A stretch of 64,000 bases of DNA from Aphelenchoides besseyi. Taxonomy: Eukaryota; Nematoda; Chromadorea; Rhabditida; Aphelenchoididae. Below, piece by piece: positions 30,544-42,434 of the stretch. The DNA lies in assembly GCA_024699855.1 (NCBI GenBank), contig JAMPIQ010000001.1:5952001-6016000 (forward strand), written 5' to 3'. A program made the translations under genes and the position numbers. The notes beneath the pieces were generated by a model. The model made no database searches, was not told where the DNA came from, and worked only from the letters and a program-made list of their open reading frames with translations. The number at the start of each line of letters is the position of its first letter. The stretch's first letter is position 1.

Positions 30544-31864
30544 TTATTTGCGTTCGGTCGAGTCTCCGCTGTCCGGTATCTTGCCGACCTCGTACATCAC
30601 AGCGATTTGGCTGCTCAGTCGAACCTTCTGATCGATCCATGGGATTTCGCCGAACTCCGCCGGTTGAAACGCCGACGGTCCTCCCGACTTCTTCAGCGCC
30701 GAAAACATTGCCAACACATCGATTCCACGACCCCACGCGTGCATCGACTGAATGGCCGAAGAGCCGCACATATCGACAGTGAGAGTCGAGAGAATCAAGC
30801 CCACGAAAATGAACGCAATCCAACCGCCGTAGTGATCAGGAGTCTCGACGGCCAATGCCGGATCCAAATCGCCGTATCCGATGGTTGTCTACAATTTGAT
30901 TCACCATCTTCATGCAATCAAACCTACCATTGTAATCAAACAGAAGTAGAATGAGTCCAAAAAGTTCCACGTTTCTTTGAAGAACGCACAGGCAACAGCC
31001 GAAATTGCCATGTACGACAAAAGAAGAAACAAAACGAACGTTTTAGACCACGGTCCCGGTTCGGCCAGAACATCTTCATCGTCCGTCTTTATCCGTTTAT
31101 ATTTGGCTTCAGCACGAGCAATCAAATCGGACAAAAACTTTGCCATATCAGCAATCGTAATCAAAGTCAATGGGATTCTAGAGGTCGAAAGCTCAAAAAG
31201 CAAAATACACAAACTCACCCAAACGTTCCATAGACTATACAGAAGATACGACCTAAACGCGAAATCGGAACCAAATTCCCGTAGCCTACGGATGTCAAGA
31301 TCGTTACCGAGAAGTACAATGCCGTCTGAAACGTCCACTTCGGTTTGCGCAGCGTCTGAACAGCATCAAAGGAAACGTCTTGCGGTTGAATTCCTTCCGA
31401 AAAAGCTTCCATCGCGGTTTGAATGAGTCGATCGATAGCAACTTCAATCTCTTCCTCCGTTTTGTTTCGTTCTTCAGCACTCATATTCCAACGTGTTTCC
31501 ATAGCCATCAACGCGTTCTAAAAACGTTTGCGTATTTCAATTCTTGACCTCTCACCTGCGCCGCAATTGCATTCTTCGAATAGCCACTCATACGCAGCGT
31601 ATCCACCGAACGTTCCGTGTACGAAAAACAAATCGCACCACCGATTGCATACAAAACGGTAGTACAAATGAGAAGAACGTGCGGTAAAATCAAACGTAAT
31701 CGCTCCACGAGTGTCATTGCTGGTACGGCCAAAAAAACTTGAGCACGACGTCGAAACCGCGGATCTTCTTGTTGTGATGGTGCGCCACGAGTTGGTACTG
31801 CGGTATCGATTGCAGCAGCGGCATTCGAACGCGTCCATTGGGTTTTGAGTTGCAAAGCTCGCAT
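30544..31864 (-). CDS. Two-pore-domain potassium channel (TWK/K2P)
   Basis: A K2P leak channel subunit sets membrane potential at the plasma membrane. The order TM1 (LRLILPHVLLICTTVLYAIG), extracellular loop, pore 1 (TILTSVGYGNLVP), TM2, TM3 (KTFVLFLLLSYMAISAVA), pore 2 (TMTTIGYGDLDP) and TM4 (WIAFIFVGLILSTLTVDM) is complete, with both selectivity filters intact. Introns follow IAAQ, YGTFG and CLITM; the last sits just before the pore-2 TTIGYGD, a common K2P intron site. The start at 31864 is the first ATG in frame; an earlier in-frame GTG is unlikely. The C-terminal cytosolic tail is short, ending DSGDSTERK. Nematodes have dozens of TWK genes and I do not assign one. Confidence 0.92.
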
Positions 31865-31865
31865 C

Positions 31866-32855
31866 ACCGGAAAACGTCTTCCGGCCACTGGAAGCTCACC
31901 TGTGTGTCGTGGAAGTCTCTTCACCGCTTGACAGATGGACCGCCAATTTTACGCTTCGCACAACAAAATTGCCCTCAAACGGTCTCGATGGGTACGTTCA
32001 ATTGGTTGGCTCCGACTCTTGATGTCCGAAAATGTTTTACAATTGACCTCCGGGGAGAACTGAAAGACTTCTTTTCGACCGAGTAATCACTCAACTTGAC
32101 ACATCGACTTCTTTCGTTGTGTCAGATTGAACAGATCTGTTCAAACAATTAGAACGTGGGTTTTTTGTGAAACCTATTTTATTACCACTATAAGTGACAG
32201 TGTTTCTTGATTTGTAGTCAACTGGAAACTAAACTGTTAATAGCTACTTTCACCTTCGAATTCCCAAAAAACGTTTGTCTATAGAAGGAGGAAAGTTCAT
32301 CAAATTGAAGTTTCTTTTGAAATTAATCGTCTTTATGATTCATTTTAATGGCTGTAACAAGCAACTTAGAATCCATGTTTCTTTGCATCTAACACCGATT
32401 TGATGTGTGAAAGCACTTGCACTTTTAGGTCAAGGAATTTGAAGCAGTTAAATCAACGACCCCAATTTCGACCATAGAATTGTATACGCACTCGAAAACC
32501 TGTTGCAATTTGGTTGCTTATTCTTTGTCACAATGTCAACCATTCTCTGTTGACTCTAATTGTTCTTTCGACTACCGTCTCGCCCGTTGGAATTTGGTGT
32601 TACAACGTTCATTTCTGCGTGACTATGGATCTGAATAACAAAAAAATATACTACCGCGTTTGCTGTCAATCACGCTTTTCAGTTTCGTTTCAGTAACTGT
32701 GATTTGGAAAGCAAATTGTGCACAAAAGACCGTTTCGACAACCCCACGATCTTTGGAATAATTTGTTGTTACGAAGATTTGTGTAGCTAACTGGAGAACT
32801 AAGGTGCTTAATCAGTAAAAAGTTTATCGCAATTGTCAAAAAAATGAGGTACACA
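31866..32855. other. AT-rich intergenic stretch
   Basis: I see no gene, RNA or repeat in this 1 kb between the K+ channel start and the end of the coiled-coil membrane gene. Confidence 0.4.
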
Positions 32856-32856
32856 A

Positions 32857-33766
32857 TCACTGGAAAAAGTATTGCATCAATCCGCATACAAAATAAAGAA
32901 GAGCATCCATAATGACCATATCCTTCGCGCACTCAATTAAAGATTGTCGTCGGTCAGAATCTTCTATGAATAATAAGCCGATCATGCAACAACAAAACGC
33001 CGCAACAACCGAGATCGAGTAAGTAAAGAGCGAATTTAGAGGAATACTGTCGAAGTAGGGACCGTACAATTGACCCTTCAGAGCAAATCGACAAAAAGTA
33101 CAGAATGTAGTCGCAATCATAGTTTGATTCTTCTTCACATCATCGTGAATTTTGGACACAACTTCGATCGTCGTTGCTGTTTCGTTGGTCGCTTCTTTTC
33201 GATTCGTTTGCTGAGGTCGTTCGGTTTCCAACTCTTGATTCCAATCGTTTCCATCTGTTTCCATCTTCTGTTTCATCGATTCGCTCGTTTGTAGTTGAAG
33301 AATGTCTTGCTGTTCTATCTGTTTGCTCGTTCGTTCTTCCAATCGAGCCAGTGCGTGTTCGAGATTAGCGATTTTGTTGACAAGGATCGAATTCTGCTCA
33401 ATCAGCATTTGCCACTGCTTCGAAACGACGTCCTAGACGACAATCAATGAATGCGAAAAACACCAACCTCTTTCACAAGTCGGTTTCCGCCCAAGAACAC
33501 GCCCAGAATCATCAACGTTAAAATGGGAACAGAGAAGTAAAACAGTACATTACAATTGGAGCTGTAAAAGCTAGTAAAGCAAAGAGGGTATCGAACTCAC
33601 CTCAAACGTTCAATATTCTTTTGTCCACGAGTTTTCCATGAAAAGTATTTGGTAGTTTGTGTCGATTTATCCAACTCCAAACCCTTCTTCTCCACGAACT
33701 CGTAGTCACCGTCCGACTGAAACATTGTATCGATCGAATCCTGATGGCAAACTTACATCGCCCATT
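32857..33766 (-). CDS. Membrane protein with TM, coiled coil, TM layout
   Basis: I do not recognise a family. The ATG at 33766 opens MGD, followed over an intron by SDGDYEFVEKKGLELDKST and a basic patch, then TM1 (VLFYFSVPILTLMILGVFLG). After this come a heptad-like segment (LIEQNSILVNKIANLEHALA, RLEERTSKQIEQQDILQLQ), a Thr/Glu-rich linker, KIHDDVKKNQTMIATTFCTF, TM2 (FTYSISVVAAFCCCMIGLLF) and a last hydrophobic helix (MDALLYFVCGLMQYFFQ). Four exons are joined by GTAAGT/GTGAG donors. The layout is shared with the broken locus at 43.6-44.6 kb and perhaps with 35.9-36.6 kb, suggesting a local family. It has no signal peptide; location is inferred as an internal or plasma membrane. Confidence 0.6.
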
Positions 33767-33786
33767 TCAACGCAAAACGTTTGAGA

Positions 33787-34071
33787 TCAACAGCCGAGTA
33801 ACAACAAGCGCTCGCCACTTTTGCTTGAAAGCAGAACAAACACAATGAGAGAGTGAGTGGTTCGTGGTTTAGCAGGAGCTCACATGACCCAAGCCAACTC
33901 CTGTCTTTGAGAGGCTAAAGAGCATGTGGTCATTTCTGTCGCATCGCAGTTGGAATGGACGACGTGAGTCAAGAGTACAAATAAAAAGACGATCGCACAC
34001 ACTAGTTTCTTGGCATTTGCAGCTTGAGAACCATTGTATTTATTGGAATCGAAACTAAACCAAATGCTCAT
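33787..34071 (-). CDS. Possible small secreted cysteine-containing protein
   Basis: A short frame begins at ATG 34071, 26 bp after the TSP1 stop. It reads MSIWFSFDSNKYNGS, a hydrophobic stretch (KLVCAIVFLFVLLTHVVHS), then NCDATEMTTCSLASQRQELA. A GTGAGC donor and a TTCAAG acceptor would join to IKSGERLLLLGC and a stop at 33787-33789. The next ATG of the coiled-coil gene lies only 21 bp further, in the same frame after the stop. It may instead be untranslated leader of that gene. Confidence 0.3.
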
Positions 34072-34096
34072 GACAGTTAAATCAACTAATGCATAT

Positions 34097-35229
34097 CTAT
34101 GGTCGATTGCAAGGGTTATTGCGCGGATCGAGACGACAGTTTTCGCGTTTCTCGGCTTCACCATTACAACTCCACTTGCAATTCTCGGCTCTCGTACGTC
34201 CAACGCAAAAACGTTCCCGTCGACGTTCGCCAATTCCACTCGGTCGTCGGCAATCGTAGTTTTGTGCCACTCGACATGCACTCCACGGCGTCCAAGTAGT
34301 CCATTGGCAACGTCGATAGAGACCACAGGGCTGTTCGTTACAACGTCGAGTTTCTACTTCATCAACGCGACGTCTTGTCGAAAGTCCACCATCACAATCA
34401 CGATCACAACGCGACCAAGCGGACCAATCGGCGACTCTTCGAACACAGGGTCCCTCGTTACAACGCCGTGTTTCAATTCGACTTCCACGACATAATCGTT
34501 CGTCGAAACATTGACGTTCGCGTCGTTGTTCACCCAGTCCGCAGGATTTCGAGCAACGAGTCCAAGCCGACCAATCATGAAAACCGTGACAAGGAACTTC
34601 GGCATTGCAACGGCTAATCTGCGATAACCACTTCATCAATACGATCATCAGAATACAAACTCACCTGGAAATCTTTGCCGGGACAACGTAAAGTTCCGCC
34701 TTCACAGAATCGAATTCGTTGACGTTCTCCCGATCCACATGTCGCTCTGCACGCTTCCCATTCGCACCTATTATTCTAGCAATTAATAAAATTGATTATT
34801 TCAAACCAACCACTCGGACCAACCAAGAGCACATGGTCGTTGATTACACCGTTGAGATTCGTGGGTCTGACAGTTCGGATTTGAAGCCGCACATTGTCGT
34901 CGTCGTTGTCTCACTCCTTGTGGTCCACAAGTACGCGAACATTCCGACCAAAATGACCACTCGCCAAAGCGCCATTCTGGACCGGGAATAACCGCAACTC
35001 GAGGACATGCACGTGGTGATCGACTAAGTAGTGAGTTCTCTGTTTGATTTCTAAAGTGATCGGTTAAACCACCATATTGATCAGCCGGTTCCTTAGCACT
35101 TTGCGTGTAATCAATTAAATCCTCGAGGTCGTCGGCTATAAAGACGGTCGAAATCGTGGTCCTCACTCACTTACCATCCACACTTAAAAGCACTAAAATG
35201 ACAATAAAAAGCCAACGGTCGAACAACAT
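34097..35229 (-). CDS. Secreted thrombospondin type 1 repeat protein
   Basis: This is an extracellular matrix-type protein built from TSP1 repeats. The ATG at 35229 gives a signal peptide (MLFDRWLFIVILVLLSVD). An acidic linker precedes five repeats: EWSFWSECSRTCGPQG..., a second split by an intron (GWSEWL...CEWEACRATCGSGER), DWSAWTRCSKSCGLGEQRRE, ADWSAWSRCDRDCDGGLSTR and a divergent last one (CQWTTWTPWSACRV). WxxW tryptophans and the CSxTCG-type cysteine framework are kept in most repeats, so C-mannosylation and O-fucosylation sites are likely. No transmembrane segment or protease domain is seen, so it is not an ADAMTS or semaphorin as read. The last repeat ends NNPCNRP. Confidence 0.85.
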
Positions 35230-35231
35230 TT

Positions 35232-37110
35232 CTGAGTGCCGATTTTTCGTAATAAAAAATTTCGAGTCGAAACGTCCGATCTTTTTGGCCGATCAATCAT
35301 TTTCGGGAAGTGAATTCGACGTCAAAAAACTCGCACTTTTCCATTTGCTTCAGAACACGACAGACGTGTCCAAAGCAATCACAAGCTAAAAAGAAGTCGC
35401 TTTGACTGACCACTTGGTCTCGATTACGATGTGAGCCGAGATTAATTTGCACTCGTAATTACATTTCAACAGGTGATATTCTCGAATTGTATTTCGAATT
35501 CATCACTCAAGGATTCAATTCAGCAATTTCAATTATCAGGCACTGCTTTTTATTAGTCGATATTCTCGTATTATACTGGCAACAAGCTTCTTGCTTGAAC
35601 ATTGCATTCAAGAGAGATCGCAAAGAAACACGAAATTGAAATCCGCTTGTGAGCTTCGAACATCGTGCTAATGACCGCGATGGCGAATGTTGCCGCCGTT
35701 CCCCACGTTCAACGACAAATTCAATTCACGTGGTGCGAACGAAAAAACATTCGTCTCATTGATTCAACTGCAGCTTTGAGGATTCCCGAACTGTATCTTC
35801 GAGAAGTGTACGCTTATGCATCGCACGATTAACTCTCAAGTTGAATTCCAAAGTCATACGTTCTTATTGCTCAAACTTTGAAATGGCCTTTTTTGAGAAG
35901 TGATCGACTAAGTGGTCATTTCTTGTGCGTCATATTCTTACGGAATGAGCAATGTGAGTGGATAGAATCGATAGACAACTTTCGACTCTTAGTATATTTA
36001 CGTTTACAGTTTAATGAAACAGAAGAATTCACTAGTGAATTTCAAATCCAACAATCAGTGGCAAGAGAGCCTATTGCTTGGAAGTGAGATGAACTTTTGA
36101 GTTATATCCAACTTCCTTAGGTATCCACAACTGTACATTTTCGTGATTCTCACCATTTTATGTCTGTACATTTTGGTGTGCTCACAATCTTATTTATTAG
36201 CGTTTATACAACATCAATCAATGTTCATTCTAAGCTTCTTTGCTACTATTAACTTCAGGGTTACAATTCTGAGTCTTTGGAAGAATTCAGAGGCTTGACT
36301 GAGCAAAAGCACGAGATTAATTAGAATTGTGATGACTGAAACTATCGGTCGCTCTATCGGAAAAACTAATGATCGGAATTGACGAACGGTTGTTCCAAAT
36401 GGTCAATCAAACCGTAGAGACGATCAGAACTAACGTTGAGAATAAAACTGTTGAATGCACAGAATCTTGTGTTTCCTTCAACGACAACAACAAATTTCTA
36501 GAAAGCGCTGCTTATCATCTTGGATTCTCGTTTAGTTTGATTTTCGATAAGACAATATCGATCCTTTTTGCTTTCAGCTCCATGGCTTACGATGTTCTGT
36601 TTTCGAAGACTTGTAATCTCCGATATAACAAACTTTTTGGCAAACTTTAAAAGCATATTGCAACCTCAATTGTGGCCGTTTCCCACTTTAATACTCACGT
36701 ACTTGGTCTTTAGGTTTGTTTTACGAGCGAACTGTATCCTTTTTACTAAAACACTTGTCAGACTCGTCCTAATAAACTCGTTATTTGAGAAAATGTTTTG
36801 TATTCTCGAACAAACTTGACTGGTATGCTTCCAATAGACAAAGGTCGTTTTCATAGACCAATCAAGAGAGCCTTTTGCCGCTGGTAATCTCAATTGTCGC
36901 TTGCTCATTGTGGATGCGCACCTACGAGCATTAGACGCCGTTTCGACTCGATTTGCTGCACAACGATAAGACGTTGAGAGTCATTTGGTTGAACAAATCG
37001 CTTTTATTGAGTTCTAGTTATTAATATGTTTCATTTTCTTTCGGTTAGTTTCACGTTAACTATACAAAATGTCAAGCGGTTTTAGAAGTCTAACTCGAAC
37101 AGTAAGCACC
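35232..37110. other. Gene-poor stretch with membrane-gene remnants
   Basis: A 54-codon frame at about 35,671-35,832 (+) (MTAMANVAAVPHVQRQIQFT) and hydrophobic plus-strand segments at 36,121-36,290 and 36,369-36,650 (MIGIDERLFQMVNQTVETIR, then a hydrophobic helix) are present. The last two resemble the TM/linker/TM order of the coiled-coil membrane gene at 33 kb but do not form a full reading frame. I call nothing firm. Confidence 0.3.
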
Positions 37111-37115
37111 TTAAA

Positions 37116-37427
37116 ATGCTCTACATGATGGCCGTTAAAATCGGCCACTACAAATTGAAGGTAAGAAAGACATTTTCGAACTTTTGATTTCTGTCCTCGT
37201 AGGAGCGATGTGTGGAGAAGTTAGAATCGAGACTCACAATCGACACCGCTGCCGATTTCTTGGTCTTTGCAATCAAACACAAAGACAACGAGATGGTCAA
37301 GATCGTGATTCGTTTCGTGGAGCAGAACGGCGGAAGGAAGAAGCTTCTGATGACCGACTCGTTTGGCAAACTGCTCGAAAAGAACACCCGATTGAGTTTA
37401 AGTTTTTTGGAATCCTTGAGTTGTTAA
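37116..37427 (+). pseudogene. C-terminal BACK-like fragment of a BTB (SPOP-like) gene
   Basis: Two exons (37116-37160, resuming near 37204) read MLYMMAVKIGHYKLK then ERCVEKLESRLTIDTAADFL, FAIKHKDNEMVKIVIRFVEQ and a helical end. This matches the segment after the BTB fold in SPOP/BATH proteins (AADKYQLEDLKxxCE...LTVDNAxExLxLAxxH), where Cullin-3 binding and the BACK helices lie. No BTB or MATH domain is found in the preceding 1 kb, so it is either a truncated relic or the last exons of a gene with a long upstream intron. AATAAA follows at about 37,440. Confidence 0.5.
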
Positions 37428-37444
37428 TGTTTTTATTGAATAAA

Positions 37445-40400
37445 TGCTCTACCATTAACTAACGAATCGTTTGTATTCGAGGATGACTTCAACAGTTGAG
37501 TTCAAACAATTGGACTGACTGCTGCTAAGGATTCGGATTTTACACTTCTGGTTGTTAATCGGAAGAAACGAGAAGTTGTTTGTTTTTTTGTTGTCTTTTC
37601 ACTCGTCCTTTTTGACTTACAACCACGTACTTGATTTCTGTAGAAGTAACTGATTCGCTTGACTTCGATTTTTGCTGAGGAATTTAAGTTATGTGCGTTT
37701 AATCACTCGTTTATCTCGACGTGTTTCTCGGCGTTTTTGGATGCTCGTATTTACTTTTAGTACATCAATTTTGTCCATAACCTCCGCATTCTCTTTAGTC
37801 CCACAATAGTCCATTGCGTATGGGCTTCGCTATCATCCAACTGCTTCTTTTGTGTTAGAATCTCGATTCCAGATGTTCGTTTGTTGTCGAGCAAACGATT
37901 CAAACGTATGAGTGTAGTTCCTTTTGTTTCGCGAGAAGTATTCCAATTTGACTCTGAATCGATTGAAGAACGTCTCTATTGTGGTTGGTAGTTCCGATAC
38001 CTTCAATCGCTTGATTGTTTTTCGTCGTCGCAATTTATGATTTAAACATTCGAATAGAAAAATTTTTATTTTGTCAGTCGATATCCGTGTTTCTGAACAA
38101 TTGCGCCCGAATGTCACTACTTTCATCGTTTTCCTCGTCAGCTATTAGACATAAATGTTTACGTATACTACTTAACGTATTTACTCGACGAGTGTGCTTT
38201 TCGAGTAAAGCTGTTTGTTGGATTGATCATGCGTCTGCGTCTTCATGTATTTAATTTCCGGTTTGTTTTGTTTGCAATCGACTAAACGATTTCTGTTCCA
38301 ACTTCTGAAAACCGCAATGGTCATCGTTGAAGTACAGAGAAACATTCAAAGGCACAATTGAAAGCCTTCGATTGCGGGTATCCACCACAATCAACATTGA
38401 ACGACAACAGAGTCTTGTTGTTGGCTTCAACTTTTACCTGCAAATACGAGGTTATCCAATGGTTCTTGCAACAACGACAACCACAAGGTTGTCGAATAAA
38501 AGCGCTCTGAGAGAGCGTATTCAAATCCAACATCCTTCTGTTTCGACCACTCATATCTACAGCTGACTTTATGATGAAACAAAAGGAACTTCTTGGTGGA
38601 TGACTTGCCATCAAGCTCCTCGGTTCTCTGATCGCGGTTCATCTTGACGGGACCTTCTTGTCGCTGTCACGACTTTTTTGGTTGTCTTGCTCGCCCAATC
38701 GTACGCAGTCCTTCAATTCTATCCATACTAAGAAACACAATCAACCACTCGTGACTTACCGTCCAGCCCTCTGATTAGCGATGAGCTCCTCTAAAGTTGA
38801 TGACCCGATTTCCAAAGACACACTTGAGTTTTTCACGTCCCATTAGTCGTCTGCTCCATTAACATGCGTTCCCAAACGCGAACTGATGAGAGCACCTAAC
38901 TGCTGAAACCGGAGTTCATTGGAGAAAAAAGTCCGAAGCTCACCACTGATACTTTCACCCAACTTGACTTTCTCGCTTCAATCTAGTGCCATCTTCTAGT
39001 TGTTGCCTTTCGTCTCTAGCTTATGTCCCCACTCTCTCAACGCCAATTTCCATCCGCGCTTTCTCTTGAACGACCAGACCCTAGAAGGCAGCTGTGTGAG
39101 TAGAATTCCGTTCTTCTCATTAGACGCTCCAGCAATCGAAGTGAACTCCATCCATAACTGATGGGAGAATCTGATTTCATCGGTTCATGATCAGCGCGAC
39201 TTTGACCTATAAGAGGCATTAGAGATGTCTGTAAACTGGAACGCACGGAAGTCGCAGCCTCTCTTGTGCTCGAATGTTGCACCGGAGACAAGAATCCAAG
39301 TATCTCACGAGAGATTCAACGAAAATCGGCAATCATGACTGATGAAATAATCTGATTCTGAGGGACTGGACCTGTGTCAGAGGTCATTTGTTATGTAGAG
39401 AACGTGATGACACCCGTGCAGTGATTGTTGGATTGCAATCGCTTCGAAGTCAATTAAGCTTTGTACTCACTGAAATCACTTGCAATCGACATTAGAAGGC
39501 CGCTCAGAAACACGACCACTCACGCGACTTGATAGGCGAACCATTCAAAGTCACACGTCTGAAGGAAGAAACAACTCGGAGACCAAATGAGCTCCGACTG
39601 ATCCTCCGCTCTTTTATACTCAAATGTTACGCAACATTGTTTACTGTTCAAATCTTATGCAAATCTGTTTGTTGAAAAGTTGGGAATCAAAAGTCAAGGA
39701 CATTGGCTCATCAATGAACGTAAGCAAACAACTTCAACAGAAACCCATCGAATAGACGGATGTTGTCAATGGAAACCGTTCAAGTCCGGAAACACGTGCT
39801 TTTGTTTGACTGACAATCGGGTAACAAATTCGATCGATCTATGAGCGAAATAACCACAGGAATAGACGCTCAAACACAACGAAACAGCTCACAACCAGTT
39901 AGAAGCGCAGATGAACATCAGGACGCAATCGTAGTAACTAGTGAGCCAAAAGCGACCGAACTGCGCCATCGAAAACAGAAACTGCAGACTGATTGTCAGT
40001 TGGAATCCGAAGACCGTGAGGTTATCCATGACCTGTGGAATCGAATAAGAGAGCCATCAGTTTGAGCAACCCTATAACGATTTGGTTCTAAGCAAAATCG
40101 TCGTATTCCCGTTGTTAGAAGCACGAGATTCTTGTATTGAACCACCTCTTTCAACCGCGACCGAGTCTATTCTCGTATACTTTGAAGTCAAACAAGTGAC
40201 TTGAAGATACCATTACTAACGAAAACAGTCGAATAAGCGGTTTTATTTTACAGTTTTCGTGAACAATCAAGTCAAATTAACGCCCGAATTGGATAAAGTC
40301 TTGTTGGAAACTTGTGGTTTGTCCTCCCCACGGACTAGTTTGAATCGTCTCCTGGTCGATCACTTCGCTCCCACCACCTCCCCAACCACCTCCCCATTGA

Positions 40401-40890
40401 CGTTTGAAGCGAAGAACGTGGCTAAACGAACGAGTTACAAGTGTAGTCGCAGAAGAACTTACCCATGGGCAATGCTGAGCAAAATACAAACGAAAAGAAG
40501 GTGAAGGAGCCGCATCTTTCTTGTCGAAATGATCAAACAACGGCCTTTTTATACCTTCGAAATGACGTCGTCGGAACAGAAATCACGTCGAGAAAGTTGA
40601 GCAAACGGGACGGAAGTTTAAAGCGAATGATATCATCGTTGATATTGATCGAATCGTAGGGCTCGTGAACCTAATGACGTTTCATTCTTGCTACACGTAC
40701 AGTAGACCGCTCGAATTATCTCGGCTACTTTAGTCGTGAACAATTCACAGGCAACGACCAATCGATTGCTCGCAATTCATTTGTTCATATTCAAGCACAT
40801 CGCGACCATTTGTTTGTTTCTATACATTCACTACCAAATGAATAAATGTCCAATCACCGTCAACTTTCTTAGCCTACATACTACACAAAG
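37445..40890. other. Long gene-poor stretch
   Basis: No firm gene. Plus-strand frame 39841-40065 (MSEITTGIDAQTQRNSSQPV) followed, one base shifted, by about 60 open codons to 40,202 (QFEQPYNDLVLSKIVVF) and by 40,259-40,504 may be remnants of one gene. The rest is AT-rich with no motif I recognise. Confidence 0.35.
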
Positions 40891-40899
40891 CGTGTGTCC

Positions 40900-41177
40900 T
40901 TAGTGCTCTTTGATGACACTATTCTCTATCAATGTCCGACTTTTTTGAGTAAATTTGTTCGAATATCGAGTTTTGCGTATCTCTGTTATTTCGATTACCA
41001 TTCTGTTGATTTTGCGTACAATTTGATCTAAAGTTCTGTTTTTCATGTTGAACGTGTGTTTTACTTTGTTTCTGAGATCTGCAATGTCCATCGTCCTCGC
41101 GTATTTGTTCTTCTGATAGCCGATTTCGATGCCGTTATCATCAACCTTCAAACGCACTTCTTTGATAAGCTAATTTG
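40900..41177 (-). CDS. Possible last exon of an unrecognised gene
   Basis: After an AATTAG acceptor near 41,178 a minus-strand frame of about 90 codons reads LIKEVRLKVDDNGIEIGYQK, NKYARTMDIADLRNKVKHTF and IVRKINRMVIEITEIRKT to a stop at 40900. It is basic and evenly mixed like real protein. Upstream minus-strand segments (about 41,208-41,495, FDQVTLSNVYELSFDHRNKH) and short segments at about 41,510-41,665 (ALNLVDVANSSIEYVNQMDL; MGTNVDKRKLREVDNHQIYK) look coding-like and may be earlier exons. The upstream exons lie in the inverted-repeat arm and are repeated at 63.7-64 kb. Joins are not resolved. Confidence 0.3.
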
Positions 41178-41364
41178 AAATAGAGTATTTATTGTGGCTT
41201 ATTGGTTTATTCGTCTGTTCTTCTCATTGAAACTTTGTGTGTGGTTGAATAAAGACTATAGAACCTATTGCCTTTCGTATTCTCGGATATACGATTACAA
41301 CTCGGTAGTTTCCATAGCTTTTGATCTTTGAAGAATTGAAGCGTTTTTTTAGTTCTTTGTTGCA

Positions 41365-42430
41365 ATCCACGAGTTACCTTCTGATCACTCGAGTGTTTGT
41401 TTCGGTGATCGAAAGACAACTCGTAGACATTCGATAGTGTTACTTGGTCAAAAAGGACGTCGTATTTCTTACTCGCTTTGTTGTTTCTTGCTTCAGACCC
41501 TCGAATTACAGATCCATTTGGTTAACGTATTCGATGGAACTGTTAGCTACATCGACCAAATTAAGAGCCATCTCAGGTAACCTACGATTTCATTTTCCAT
41601 AATGATCGTGTTTGTAGATCTGATGGTTGTCCACTTCCCTTAACTTCCTCTTGTCAACATTTGTTCCCATCTGCTCAACAATTAAATCGAAAGACGCAGG
41701 ACTAGTTTGTAGACAGCAACAATTAAAAACCACAGAGTTGAAAGAAGAAAATCACACGCAAACAATACTTAATTGACCTGTTTATTGAGGGCAATTTCGA
41801 CAACAAAAAAGGTTCTTATGATGTTCAATTGTCTTCTTGTACGGTTAGTTAAACGATGATTCCATCGTTAGTTCCATTTGAAAAACTGATTCTCGGACGA
41901 TTCGAACAGCTTACCGGTCTTGCAACTTCGATAGTGCAACTATCGCAGTCAACTCGGCATTTCGTTTGTCGCCGAATTCTCAGACTTCCGAAGAGTCTGC
42001 TGCCTCTTCTTGCTTTCTGTATCACTTCGCTGTCGCACCGCTAACACGAGACCTGAATGCTTGTTTAGATCAGTTCGTAGAGTTTGCATACCAAATCAGT
42101 CGCTTCATTTCTCTTATAAATAGAGGTCTGAGATGAGTGCCTCCGTCGCTTTTATTATGTCACTTCCTTAAGATATGTGGAAGCTGAGACTGGTGAAACT
42201 AAGCTTAGCCATTTCGCTCGAGGAAACGGTGAGGCGACATTCCATAGGACCGCTTCTAAAACTTTAAATTGAAAGTCGCAATCAATTCAGTGAAACAAAA
42301 CAGACGGTTCCTGATCGTTGTTACTCTCGCATTCGCTTCGATCGCAACGAGTTGCGTGGTCGCAAGAGGTTGTCTTGACGCTGCATCTACTGATTAGTCT
42401 CACACCTTCGGAAGCTTTCTATGACCGCCG
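41365..42430 (+). repeat. Left arm of a long inverted repeat
   Basis: This 1.07 kb segment is the reverse complement of 62,936-64,000. The coordinate sum is 105,366 through most of the arm and 105,365 near its outer end, because of one base in an A-run (five A at 41,725-41,729, four in the other copy). All blocks I compared were otherwise identical, apart from one substitution at the inner edge (ATGACC against ATGAGC). The repeat continues past the window end on the right, so its outer boundary on the left is unknown. The arm contains a 62-codon open frame (41856-42044), a TATA promoter and a hydrophobic leader-like frame. Confidence 0.93.
42115..42123 (+). promoter_or_regulatory. TATA box in left repeat arm, facing inward
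   Basis: TATAAATAG, a near-consensus TATA box, reads rightward. Downstream within the arm are ATG-containing short frames and a leader-like sequence (RRFLIVVTLAFASIATSCVV, about 42,297-42,360). In this copy the sequence after the inner ATG (42,421) leads to an early stop. Confidence 0.5.
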
Positions 42431-42434
42431 GCAT

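Noticed and set aside
34034..34495. Thr/Ser-rich plus-strand frame
   Set aside because: It is the antisense shadow of the Cys/Arg-rich TSP1 repeats.
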